A DNA stretch of 64,000 nucleotides from Neoarius graeffei (lineage: Eukaryota > Chordata > Actinopteri > Siluriformes > Ariidae). Below, one piece after another: positions 48,122 through 59,019 of the stretch. A program made the position numbers and the translations under genes. The stretch spans positions 21,685,099 through 21,749,098 of the forward strand of contig NC_083583.1 of NCBI RefSeq assembly GCF_027579695.1. The letters are read 5' to 3'. The notes below the pieces were generated by a model. The model saw nothing but the letters and a program-made list of their open reading frames with translations, ran no database searches and was not told the origin of the DNA. The stretch's first letter is position 1; the number at the start of each line of letters is the position of its first letter.

Positions 48122-50242
48122 CTCCACGCATTGCAATGAAAACTCGACACAGATTGATTCAATGTGTAAATATTATTTGTAGATTCTAAAAATCAGTCAC
48201 AGTTAATTAGCTCAGGCTGGGAACAGGAAAGGATATTCACATTGGACACTGTTGCCATGATGAGAAAACGTGCACGGTTACACACACACGTTAATGATCA
48301 CCTTGAGCATGTGTTTACTCTAAGCCACCTGACACGTAGCAGAGGAAAGCCTATAAAGATGTAGTTCATTAAGCTTCCCGATAGCGTGTAGGTGTGAAAG
48401 TGTAGCTTACATGACAGGTGCTACACACAAGCATAAAACAACTTCTGACGCACATGTGTGTGTAAACAAGGCATGATGTGGCAGAGAGCTCTGGCAATTC
48501 CTTCACAAATGGTGATAAATCTGAGGCTCGTCTGCACCTAACTCACTAAACACCACGCGCCATTCATTCGTCCTCATAACTGCAGCCACTAAACATGTTT
48601 ATTAAAACAGGACACAGACAGACGGAAAGCAGCGCCAAGACAAGAGGAGAAAAGGAAGGAGGGTGGCGCGTCACTCATTCGGAGAACTTTACGGCAAAAA
48701 TGTGCCACTGAACCTCATTAATAAATTAAGGTTGCTCTTCCAAAAAAAGACAGATGACACATTTTTCAGTGCCTCGCCAAGTTCCAAATTTGCTTGCCTC
48801 CCTCTTACTACACCTGGTGTGAAAAGAAATAAAGAAACCATGCTTCTTTGCTTCTTTCTGTTCCAGTAATACACACCAACATAACTGCATGATCCAGGAT
48901 CTCTAGAGAACCTAACTGAACGTAAATCAGCAGTGACTGCAGTCCAGACGCTGTTTTATTCGTTGTCATCATCTTTGCTCTGGAAGTGAAAAAGCAGAAG
49001 AGGAATAGTAAAGGGGAGAGAGAGAGAGGGAAAAAAAAGGGGGGAGGTTAGACTACCTGTTAGCAGAAAGAGGAAGCACAAAAACTGCCATCTGTTGCAA
49101 AACTTGTACTGTAAATGCAAACCATCACATTTCTTTTTTTATGCAGTGATGATGCAAGGATCGCATTTTTTCCTCCAAAAGTTGCATGTACAGCATTCAG
49201 TGCTGGGAAGTAAGCAAAATACTTGATTTAAGCGAACACGCTTTCAAATGCCTAGCTGAAATGCTACACTACACCATCACAGAGGAGCCCATATTTTTAG
49301 CCTCAACACTTACTTTTTAAATGGACAGCTGGTCTTTTTTGACACAAGGACCTTACGCACAATCCAATACGACACTAAATGGACTGCACATCAAGTCTAC
49401 AAGAAGAAGAACTTTATGAATGGAAAGAGAGGAGGAAATTAAATATTGAACATGGATGCAGACTTGGTGTGCGTTATATGGATAATTTGAAAAAGTTCTC
49501 AAAAACATGCCCACTCTTACACGCATGCTCCATAAACCTGCTGCATACGGTTAACGCTCCAGACTAATCAAACTCATAAAATAGCAAGCTAAGTAACAAG
49601 TGAAAACGCCATCTGTCAAGCGAGGAAGTGTTTCGATTGCTTCAGCATTTTTTTTCTTGTGGGAGAGAGAGTGTGAGAGAAAGAAAATGCCTTGAAGACA
49701 AAACCGTTCTTGTTCTCCTTCGTCTTGGGCCGGCCCCATCTCACATTCTTAATCTTATCTCTTTCTCTCCTCTGTTGGCTTTTCTGTTCAGCCATCAGCA
49801 CATTCTGCCCATCAGCATCGGTCAGTGCTCAATTAAGCCCAAGAAAGTGAATGTGGAGCAAAAATTGCACTGCCTAAAGTGCAGCCTAAGTACTCGGCTG
49901 ATCAAATTACACTTGTTCCTCGGCCTCTCAACTGGACCATTTGTGCTGCTAATTGCAGCACCACCACAAATTACAATTCAAATTTTATCAGACGATTTGG
50001 GGATAATATGCTGGATGTGGCTCTTAAAAGGGAGGATGTCTCTCTGCAAACCCCCTTTACATGTTACTCCTGTGAATCAATCTACTAATTGATTTGTAGA
50101 TGGGAGGAAAAAAAAAAAAAAACAACAAACAAACTAACTGAGCATTGTGGCAATTAGTTTAGACTTTCTGGGCCTTTCCACTTCCCATCATGAGGAGTGT
50201 GACTCTCCATGAACCATGACACTGATTTAACATATTACCATC
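46321..50242. other. mafg intron sequence without recognised transposons
   Basis: Nearly 4 kb of unique-looking DNA with a (CA)n repeat at about 48080-48116 and CT-rich tracts. On the minus strand near 48990-48960 a strong pyrimidine tract and CAG acceptor precede AGCAAAGATGATGAC and an AATAAA, a possible terminal exon of an unknown transcript. About 49780-50070 is a homeobox-motif-rich candidate conserved element. Neither is supported beyond inspection. Confidence 0.35.
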
Positions 50243-50246
50243 TAGG

Positions 50247-50590
50247 TGGCACGGTGGCGTAGTGGTTAGCACTGTCGCCTCACCGCAAGAAGATTCTGGG
50301 TTCGAGCCCGGTGGCGTTTCTGTGTGGAGCTTGCATGTTCTCCCCATGTCTGTGTGGGTTTCCTCCAGGTGCTCTGGTTTCCCCCAAAGGTATGCGGGTT
50401 AGGCTAATTGGTGGCTCTAAATTGACCGTAGATGTGAATGGTTGTTTGTCTCCATGTGTCAGCCCGGTGATGACCTGGTGACTTGTCCAGGGTGTACTCC
50501 GTCTCTCGCCCCTAGTCAGCTGGGATAGGCTCCAGCTTGCCCGCGACCCTGTACAGGGTAAGCGGCTACAGATAACAGATGGATGGATGG
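50247..50590 (+). mobile_element. tRNA-derived SINE (plus)
   Basis: Target duplication CATATTACCATCTA on both sides. More diverged than the other recent copies, with several short deletions, and a (GGAT)n tail. Confidence 0.92.
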
Positions 50591-51448
50591 ATGGATGGAG
50601 GGCATATTACCATCTATTGAGGCTTCATAACATTGGGATAGACCTAGAAAATACAACCATCCCAAAAACAGGCTAAAAAAAATGATTCAGTGTCTGTGTT
50701 TTATATTTTTCAATCATGCTAATATAGAATACACAGACACACACCAAACCAGCACAACACTTAAATATCTCACAATGCGTCGACATTTTACAAGGTCCTT
50801 TTTCTAAAGTCCAAAGAACCTGCGCGGACACATTCGAGTGCCTCCAGGTCATCAACACCACGACTCCTCGCACCAGGGTCTTGCTCCCAGACGCGACGAC
50901 TGACCAATTAGCATCTTAACCCCAAGCCAAAATGCCTCCACACCAACCATCTCCCAATTACAGGCACAAATTATCCAGTCAATAAATCAGCAAAGGAATT
51001 CTCTGATCACAGCACTAGCCGTGTAGAAATCCTACAGACAAAAATGAAAAAAAAAAAAACCCAAAACCCTCATCAGTGTGAATTTATATCCCTGCTGTTG
51101 CTATAAATGAGCGACCTCAAAACAAAACAACAGACATCATGACCACAGGCTATGTACAACCTTCTCGAAATAGTAAGCTTAACATCACTGCACTATTATT
51201 AGCCAACTAGTTACTACTACCTTGGCAAACAGGCTTATGAGCCTGGCTGTTATTTTCAGTTCCTGGTGGGAAATAACAAAAAGCTAGCTAACTCCAAAAC
51301 CTGCTCCATGATGTCTCCTGTCTTAATGTTACCTCCGATCTGCTGAGGGAGCTGAGGACGAGAGATGGGAGATCAGATCAGATCAGATCAGATCAGGTGA
51401 GATCTTGCTTTGAATAATGAAACATCCTCAAAATTAACTGAAAAGGTC

Positions 51449-51515
<67 letters not shown>

Positions 51516-52089
51516 GGCTGTTTTTTGTCACGTTTTCTTGCTACTATGGCGCTTAAAAAACACGCACGCACATATATTAGACGTGGCATCAAAGCAATAA
51601 CACATCGCATCACATTCTTCTATCCAAACCAACACATCTGCACACACCTGGAGTAATTGTTCCGGAAAATAAGCGGAGGCTTACTCCAGTAATGTCCCCT
51701 TTGTGTAGCGGTTAAAAGGCTCCTCTGGGTGGATGTCCAGCCGAGACAAACACGGCGCGGCTCTGTGTGACCCCGTGATGGTGAGGATGAGGATGGTGAG
51801 GATGAGGATGGTGATGAATCAGCACGGCTTAGAGCGCCTTTAAATAAGCAAAGCCGTTCGCTTGTCGCTTTCGTAACACACTGACTGAGACAGAATGACT
51901 GACTGACACACACACACACACACACTCAGCGCGCGTTAGTGTGAGTCGAAACGCCAAAGCGTGCGCACTCAGCAAAACACATCCGCAAGCCAGCGAGTCT
52001 GACACGACGCTCCTGCCTGTCAGTGTCAGCCAACTCAGGTCCTTTCACCGCGCTCCAACCCCCTAAAACCAGCACAACCAGCGCCGTTT
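50591..52089. other. mafg intron sequence near the presumed first exon
   Basis: Contains (GATCA)n at 51374-51400, (GATA)n at about 51451-51515, GATGAG repeats near 51776-51810 and a MARE-like TGAATCAGCA at 51815-51824. GC content rises from about 51700 toward the presumed exon 1. Confidence 0.45.
51451..51515 (+). repeat. (GATA)n microsatellite
   Basis: About 16 perfect units. Confidence 0.97.
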
Positions 52090-52095
52090 ACTCAC

Positions 52096-52265
52096 CGAAT
52101 GTGAACAGAAAGCGTCTCCGACACTGGCACAGGTTCAAAAGTAGAAGTTTGAGGCGGCGGAGGTGAAGTTGCTTTTTTTTTTTTTTTTTTGTGCCGACGC
52201 TGCTTCGGAAATTGTTGTAACACTCCCACCTTCTCCTTGTTGATCCGCTTTCTCTTGTGCCGAAG
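52096..52265 (-). other. mafg: candidate non-coding first exon and promoter of mafg
   Basis: On the minus strand a GC-rich stretch ends in ATTCG followed by a near-perfect GTGAGT donor (52095-52090), with no open reading frame across it. Just upstream lie a CRE-like TGACGTC (near 52271-52278) and an E-box in TCACGTGG (52291-52298). The next downstream acceptor with a plausible partner is that of mafg exon 2 at 28976, so the simplest reading is the 5'UTR exon and promoter of mafg with a 23-kb intron. The transcription start at about 52265 is a guess. Another gene's first exon is possible. Confidence 0.4.
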
Positions 52266-52396
52266 AGGCCAGACGTCATATGATGTTTGGTCACGTGGTT
52301 TCATTCATGAAGGATCTACGCAACTTAGCAAGGAAGTCTTAAAGGGACAGGCGCACTTTAAAAAAAAAACCAAAAACCACCTGTTACAGATACTCA

Positions 52397-52509
52397 TCTC
52401 ATTATCTCTAGCCGCTTTATCCTGTTCTACAGGGTCGCAGGCGAGACTACAGGCGAAAGGCGGGGTACACCCTGGACAAGTCGCCAGGTCATCACAGGGC
52501 TGACACATA
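52397..52509 (-). mobile_element. tRNA-derived SINE, 3' part of a split copy
   Basis: Ends abruptly at CTGACACATAA, where intact copies continue with ACACAGACAACCATTCAC. That continuation resumes at 55288. Confidence 0.85.
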
Positions 52510-52616
52510 AGGGCCCCATACACGTTCAAAAAAGTCGTCAAAATTTTGATGTAGAATGTCCACACACGATTCAATGTTTTTTCTATCAAAAATTCAGTAT
52601 TGTCAAAAACTTTGAC

Positions 52617-52931
52617 ATGGACGCAGCAGTGGCCGTAGCACTTGTGTTCGCTTTGGACAATGAACCGCCTCGGCATCGACGGAAATGGTCGAAAGACTGG
52701 TTTTTGAAACGGCGAATGTACGGTCACGTCAACCTCCTCAGAGAACTTCGTCTCAAAGAACCAGAGGACTTCCGTAATTTCCTTAGGATGGATGCCCCAT
52801 CCTTCGATGAATTATTGGACCTTGTCAAGCCATTGATATTGAAAGAAGACACGGTGATGCGTTCATCTATACTACCAAGTGAACACTTGTCCATCACACT
52901 GAGGTACAGCCCCCCACACACGCATCAATAA
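52617..52931 (+). pseudogene. Harbinger transposase N-terminal fragment, left arm
   Basis: Starts MDAAVAVALVFALDNEPP and continues to DFRNFLRMDAPSFDELLDLV, KPLILKEDTVMRSSI and SEHLSITLR, the conserved N-terminal DUF4817/HARBI1-like region before the DDE nuclease core. It ends at the palindrome centre. PIF/Harbinger transposases are DDE-type nucleases related to host HARBI1. Confidence 0.85.
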
Positions 52932-53073
52932 TTTGACGACTCTTCAAAAAATATCAAAGTGATTTGATATGTCAAAATTTGGGTTCAAAATTTTGACATC
53001 AAATTTTTGACATCAAAACACCCTACACACGATCAAACTTTGTATCAAAACTTTGATATTTTTTGAAGAGTCG

Positions 53074-53382
53074 TCAAATTATTGATGCGTGTGTGGGGGG
53101 CTTCATGGACAAGCGTTCACTTGGTAGTATAGATGAACGCATCACCGTGTCTTCTTTCAATATCAATGGCTTGACAAGGTCCAATAATTCATCGAAGGAT
53201 GGGGCATCCATCCTAAGGAAATTACGGAAGTCCTCTGGTTCTTTGAGACGAAGTTCTCTGAGGAGGTTGACGTGACCGTACGTTCGCCGTTTCAAAAACC
53301 AGTCTTTCGACCATTTCCGTCGATGCCGAGGCGGTTCATTGTCCAAAGCGAACACAAGTGCTACGGCCACTGCTGCGTCCAT
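53074..53382 (-). pseudogene. Harbinger transposase N-terminal fragment, right arm
   Basis: Inverted copy of the left-arm reading frame (ATG at 53382). It lacks about 16 nt near the end (after SERLSM) and so diverges in frame before its stop. Confidence 0.85.
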
Positions 53383-53528
53383 GTCAAAGTTTTTGACAAT
53401 ACTGAATTTTTGATAGAAAAAACATTGAATCGTGTGTGGACATTTTACATCAAAATTTTGTATCAAAATTTTGATAAACAATTTTGACGACTTTTTTGAA
53501 CGTGTATGGGGCCCTTTATACCGGTACG

Positions 53529-54312
53529 CAGGGTGCGATTTGTCAAAAAACCAGAAGGGGGGATGTTTTTTTTTTTTTAATCATGAAACGTCACAAAATT
53601 AAGGTAACAATATGCTAACAGCTCAATAACATCCGATGATATCAAATGAATAACACTAAATGAAAACGAACACTAAACCAGAGATAGTAAATTCATCTTC
53701 CTATCTCTCTGACTAAATACACGAACACTAACACAACAAAGTTCGCATTGCTTGTCGCGTTGCTGTGATGTTTCTCTCCCTCCGGATTAAATGGACAGTG
53801 ACTCGAAAATCACTGAAATACATGAATACTAAATGAACAGTTTGCTCTGATGGCGCAGTTCATGTGGCCTTTTCTGCTTTCCCGTCGATGCGCTATCCGC
53901 CGCGTTTCGCCCTTCTTTAATCCACATTTCTGCGAATTTCTCAGCAGGGAAGGAACGCACGTCTGACCCATTGACAGCGAGGAAAAGAAGGCTGTTCAGT
54001 GTGGATCCATTCATTCTGTTGCGCTCATCAGTAAGGATGTGATTCATGGCGCTAAATCCATGTTCACACTCTGGATGTTATTATCTACAATGTATCTATT
54101 TGCTGGGGACGTTCGTGAACATCAAAGCTGCCACTTCGGGTCATTTTGAAAGTGAGTGCAATGTAGACCATAGAAAACTGTGTCACAACATGCCTGTCAT
54201 GTCAACTTTTTTTTTGGTTTGTTTGTTTTATTGACGGGGTTGTCCCCGAGGATTTTTTTTCAGCAGAGATAAAAACCAGAGGGGGGGATGATCCCCAGCA
54301 AATCGCACCCAG
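53529..54312 (-). mobile_element. hAT deletion derivative with perfect 8-bp duplication
   Basis: Ends CAGGGTGCGATTTG and the complement of CTGGGTGCGATTTG, flanked by CCGGTACG on both sides (53521-53528 and 54313-54320), diagnostic for hAT. It has inserted within another repeat rich in CGGTAC and CTGTCCACACTAG. Confidence 0.92.
53829..54090 (-). pseudogene. hAT transposase C-terminal dimerisation fragment
   Basis: PECEHGFSAMNHILTDERNR followed by LNSLLFLAVNG matches the C-terminal hAT dimerisation region (the ERxFSxMNxIxTxxRxxL signature). The upstream catalytic region is deleted. Confidence 0.82.
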
Positions 54313-55287
54313 CCGGTACGAAAGTGGTATAACTGTATCGATACAAAGTATACCGGTACAGTTTAGTGCATCTGTCCACACTAGCGAGAAATGTTTGCGG
54401 TTTTCTTTCACGGTAGTTGAAGTGCGCGAAATGTTTCCGTGGTTACCGAGTAACTTCCCGTCGGTAGAGACGAAGCCGGGCCAGTCTTCTGCGGAGGTGC
54501 CGCGGACTAATTTTGAAATTATCCCTTATTAAAAGACTTAATGCAATCTCTCCCTGTGTCAACCCCTGATCACAATATTGCCTTATTAGGTGATCGATTA
54601 TTCCAGACATTCTAATGACCAAAGTTGCGTCTATACAGAATGAGAAATAGCCCCAAAGTCAGCATATCACAAGTCTCTTGGCGCACCTGAATGAACCGTT
54701 TCTCAGCTGTTTTCTCGAGATCACGGAATAATTGTTTTGTTTTCTCGAGATCTCGAAATAACGGTTTTGTTTTCTCGAGATCTCGAATTAGTTGTGTTGT
54801 TTTCTCGAGATGCTGAATTAATTACGTCGTTATCTCGGGATAACAACGTGAATTAAAAAAAAAAAAGGATTATATGAAGGGGCTCTCTCGGCTTCCGTAC
54901 GGATGAAACAACGTGTGTGTGCTTTTTGTTGTCGATGTACAGTCTGTATTTCTGGTGGTCATTTATTCAGTCGAATCGTATAAAGCGCGCGAGGCAGTTG
55001 AGAAAGAAACAAAGAAAACGAATCTCCGTTCTTCACTATTTTATTCAGTGAAGACATCGATTGAGGTGTGTGACTTTGCGCATGCGCATTATATTTGTAT
55101 CGATACAGAACCGTTTCATCTGTCCACACTACAGCGCTACAGTACCGATACGAAACCCATACATTTGTGGGTTTCGTACCGATACAGTTATACCGCTACA
55201 GTACCGGTATAGTTGCTAGTGTGAACAGGTGTTGTGGTACGAAAGTAGTTTCGTATCCGTACAAAATCCCTAGTGTGGACAGGGTAA
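54313..55287. mobile_element. unclassified repeat surrounding the hAT insertion
   Basis: Contains CTGTCCACACTA motifs in both orientations (54370, 55117, 55270) and many CGGTAC/GTACCG units, typical of subterminal repeats of a DNA transposon. No coding was recognised. Its left border merges with the palindromic element at about 53516. Confidence 0.45.
54711..54850. repeat. 30-bp tandem repeat with CTCGAG palindromes
   Basis: TTTCTCGAGA recurs at 54711, 54741, 54771 and 54801 and a variant TATCTCGGGA at 54831, an exact 30-bp period. Each unit contains GAGATCTCGA-like palindromic sequence. Confidence 0.92.
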
Positions 55288-55436
55288 TAGACACAGACAA
55301 CCATTCACACTCACATTCACACGCAGAGAACATGCAAACTCCACACGGAAAGACCCTTGTTGGCCACAGGGCTCGAACCCAGGACCTTCTTGCTGTGGGG
55401 CGACAGCGCTAACCACTACACCACTGTGCCACCCCG
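55288..55436 (-). mobile_element. tRNA-derived SINE, 5' part of a split copy
   Basis: Begins TAATAGACACAGACAACC, continuing the SINE interrupted at 52509, and includes the A and B boxes on the minus strand. Some of the body between TCACAC and GCAGAGAACATGC is missing. Confidence 0.82.
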
Positions 55437-55445
55437 ATACTGGCT

Positions 55446-55822
55446 CATCTCATCTCATCTCATCTCATTATCTCTAGCCGCTTTATCCTGTTCTACAGGG
55501 TCGCAGGCAAGCTGGAGCCTATCCCAGCTGACTACAGGTGAAAGGCGGGGTACACCCTGGACAAGTCGCCAGGTCATCACAGGGCTGACACATAGACACA
55601 GACAACCATTCACACCTACAGTCAATTTAGAGCCACCAGTTAACCTAACCTGCATGTCTTTGGACTGTGGGGGAAACCGGAGCACCCGGAGGAAACCCAC
55701 ACGGACACGGGGAGAACATGCAAACTCCGCACAGAAAGGCCCTCGTCGGCCACAGGGCTCGAACCCAGGACCTTCTTGCTGTGAGGCAACAGCACTAACC
55801 ACTACACCACCGTGCCGCCCTG
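55446..55822 (-). mobile_element. young tRNA-derived SINE (minus)
   Basis: Full-length with target duplication GATACTGGCT, inserted directly next to the older split copy. Confidence 0.93.
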
Positions 55823-55923
55823 ATACTGGCTTATCTTTTTTTGTATTTTTTTTATTAGATCAAATCAAGTATACAAACAGTATACAATACAATAGCATTG
55901 GTGCAACTACGCCAGGGGGATGT

Positions 55924-56033
55924 CTCATCTCATTATCTCTAGCCGCTTTATCCTGTTCTACAGGGGCGCAGGCAAGCTGGACCTTCTTGCTGTGAGGCGA
56001 CAGCGCTAACCACTACACCACCATGCTGCCCTG
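55924..56033 (-). mobile_element. tRNA-derived SINE with a large internal deletion
   Basis: The tail (CTCATTATCTCTAGCCGC to AGGCAAGCTGGA) joins directly to the head (CCTTCTTGCTGTGAGGCGAC) with the whole body missing. Confidence 0.85.
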
Positions 56034-56034
56034 C

Positions 56035-56498
56035 ACTTTTTCATGATATTCTAATTTTCGAGATACACTGGTATGTGTAATATATTCGTCATGTAATTTT
56101 TTATAACCTTGAAGAGGTGGGGGTGGAGGTGGGGGTTGGTGGAGAAAATGTGTCATTTTTCCTCGCCTAAGATTTTTGGGGTCAACTTCCTGTTTGATTC
56201 TGATTCCTCCCCCTGATATGATGTATGAATTTAGTCATGTTTTCCTATGAAGCAGTAAATGCTGTTAAGTTACACTGTTCCAGTTAAGCTGATGTCCCAA
56301 TATATGAGAATTCACTTGTTTTATGTTGAATGAAATTTAATTGAACGATTTCAACAAAAGACATGAAATAATACCTTTTTAAATCTTAGTTTACTTGTCA
56401 TGTAATCAGTAAGCTATCCAGAGCAGGGTATAGGGGAAAATTAACCGGAAATGGAATGAGCTAAACTTTTCAGGTATGCATATCCACTTCTTTTCTTA
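56035..56498. other. unassigned sequence
   Basis: No feature recognised upstream of the MITE. Confidence 0.35.
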
Positions 56499-56736
56499 TA
56501 CGGTATCAGTCAAAAGTTTGGACACACCTACTCATTCATAGGTTTTTCTATATTTTGACTATTTTCTACATTGTAGAATAATACCGAAGACATCAAAACT
56601 ATGAAATAACATATGGAACGTATATGGAAGTATGCCGTTAACAAAAAATATTTAAGAAAAACAAAATATATTTCATTAGGCATATCAGATGCTCGCTGGC
56701 TGTGCTGTGAACATTCTGCATGCAGACGCTCATCTC

Positions 56737-58339
56737 CAGTGGTGCTTGAAAGTTTGTGAACCCTTTAGAATTTTCTATATTTCTGTATAAATATGACCGA
56801 AAACATCATCAGATTTTCACACAAGTCCTAAAAGTAGATAAAGAGAACCCAGTTAAACAAATGAGACAAAAATATTATACTAGGTCATTTATTTATTGAG
56901 GAAAATGATCCAATATTACATATCTGTGAGTGGCAAAAGTATGTGAGCCTCTAGGATTAGCAGTTAATTTGAAGGTGAAATTAGAGTCAGGTGTTTTCAA
57001 TCAATGGGATGACAATCAGGTGTGAGTGGGCACCCTGTTTTATTTAAAGAACAGGGATCTATCAAAGTCTGATCTTCACAACACATGTTTGTGGAAGTGT
57101 ATCATGGCACAAATGAAGGAGATTTCTGAGGTCCTCAGAAAAAGCGTTGTTGATGCTCATCAGGCTGGAAAAGGTTACAAAACCATCTCTAAAGAGTTTG
57201 GACTCCACCAATCCACAGTCAGACAGATTGTGTACAAATGGAGGAAATTCAAGACCATTGTTACCCTCCCCAGGAGTGGTCGACCAACAAAGATCACTCC
57301 AAGAGCAAGGCGTGTAATAGTCGGCGAGGTCACACCAGGGTAACTTCTAAGCAACTGAAGACCTCTCTCACACTGGCTAATGTTAATGTTCATGAGTCCA
57401 CCATCAGGAGAACACTGAACAACAATGGTGTGCATGGCAGGGTTGCAAGAAGAAAGCCACTGCTATCCAAAAAGAACATTGCTGCTCATCTGCAGTTTGC
57501 TAAAGATCATGTGGACAAGCCAGAAGGCTATTGAAAAAAATGTTTTGTGGATGGATGAGACCAAAATAGAACCTTTAGGTTTAAATGAGAAGCGTTATGT
57601 TTGGAGAAAGGAAAACACTGCATTCCAGCATAAGAACTTTATCCCATCTGTGAAACATGGTGGTGGTAGTATCATGGTTTGGGCCTGTTTTGCTGCATCT
57701 GGGCCAGGACGGCTTGCCATCATTGATGGAACAATTAATTCTGAATTCTACCAGCAAATTCTAAAGGAAAATGTCAGGACATCTGTCCATGAACTAAATC
57801 TCACGAGAAGGTGGGTCATGCAGCAAGACAACGACCCTAAGCACACAAGTCGTTCTACCAAAGAATGGTTAAAGAAGAATAAAGTGAATGTTTTGGAATG
57901 GCCAAGTCAAAGTCCTGACCTTAATCCAATCGAAATGTTGTGGAAGGACCTGAAGCGAGCAGTTCATGTGAGGAAACCCACCAACATCCCAGAGTTGAAG
58001 CTGTTCTGTATGGAGGAACAGGCTAAAATTCCTCCAAGCCGGTGTGCAGGACTGATCAACAGTTACTGGAAATGTTTAGTTGCGGTTATTGCTGCACAAG
58101 GGAGGCACACCAGATACTGAAAGCAAAGGTTCACATATTTTTGCCACTCACAGATATGTAATATTGGATCATTTTCCTCAATAAATAAATGTCCAAGTAT
58201 AATATTTTGTCTCATTTGTTTAACTGGGTTCTCTTTATCTACTTTTAGGACTTGTGTGAAAATCTGATGATGTTTTCGGTCATATTTATGCAGAAATATA
58301 GAAAATTCTAAAGGGTTCACAAACTTTCAAGCACCACTG
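56737..58339 (+). mobile_element. Tc1-like transposon (CAGTGGTGCTTGAAAG family) at a TC target
   Basis: Ends identical to the other two members, but the bases on both sides are TC instead of TA. Inverted ends exceed 100 bp. Confidence 0.9.
57104..58120 (+). pseudogene. Tc1-like transposase with two frameshifts
   Basis: Starts MAQMKEISEVLRKS. A 7-nt deletion after GEVT and a one-base insertion in the A-run after EGY put three frames in sequence, and the insertion also creates a TGA at the Trp of EGYW. The catalytic blocks remain readable in the last frame (VLWMDETKIE, QQDNDPKHTS, SPDLNPIEMLW). Confidence 0.9.
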
Positions 58340-59019
58340 TCAGTTTCCAAATCTGTCATTGCTTAACTCTTGAATATTTTCTATCATGAATGCTATCATT
58401 ATAAAGCTTATAATCTCTGCTTTCCACAGAAATTCATCTCGTTAAGATCTGTTCAGTACTTAATCAACACATATACCAATTTTCAAGACTATACCACTCA
58501 TAGTTTTCAAGTTCTGCTCCGGAAAAAAAACCCTACCCCTAAGACTAACCTGAAATTGTTTCCATGGAAACAAGAAAAATTTAAATTTCTCAAATTTCTT
58601 AGTATGAAAAGGCACATCTACATCATCTTGTTAACATGTATACCATGTTTCAAATCCGTATCATGAGTAGTTTGGGATATATGCTCCGGAAATGAACATT
58701 GCTCTTCGAAACTTAGTCAAAATCTATTTTTTATGTAAAAATTTGAAAAATACTTTTTTTCAAAAATCCAAAATAGCAAAAGGCACCAGTTCACAGATTG
58801 CTTGATATGTGTACAAAGTTTCATGAAGATATCTTCAGTAGTTTTAAAGATGTGGCCTGGAAACGAAAATGTGACCGGACAGACAGTTTGAAGTTTGGGC
58901 GTTTCTATATCCCCCACCCAAACTTCATTTGGGCGGGGGATAAACATTGAGATCTTAGTGGCCAGAATGAGATTTTTAAAAACCGGAAGTTGGAAACGCA
59001 AGTGTCAATTTCAATGAAT

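Larger units (their letters stand above)
52510..53515. mobile_element. palindromic Harbinger element (inverted 5' halves)
   Basis: Two arms of about 435-455 bp, 52510-52945 and the reverse complement at 53058-53515, each begin with the terminal sequence GGGCCCCATACACGTTCAAA and run into the start of a Harbinger transposase gene. They meet in a 110-bp AT-rich centre with TCAAAATTTTGA repeats. Arm identity is high (for example MYGHVNLL against TYGHVNLL in translation). Neither arm contains the catalytic part. Confidence 0.85.

Noticed and set aside
49628..50092. 154-aa plus-strand ORF
   Set aside because: No recognisable domain or repeat pattern, no good start context, and sequence composition like surrounding intron.
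51370..51400. CRISPR-like or regulated short repeat (GATCA)n
   Set aside because: A simple pentanucleotide microsatellite. No spacers, and the genome is eukaryotic.
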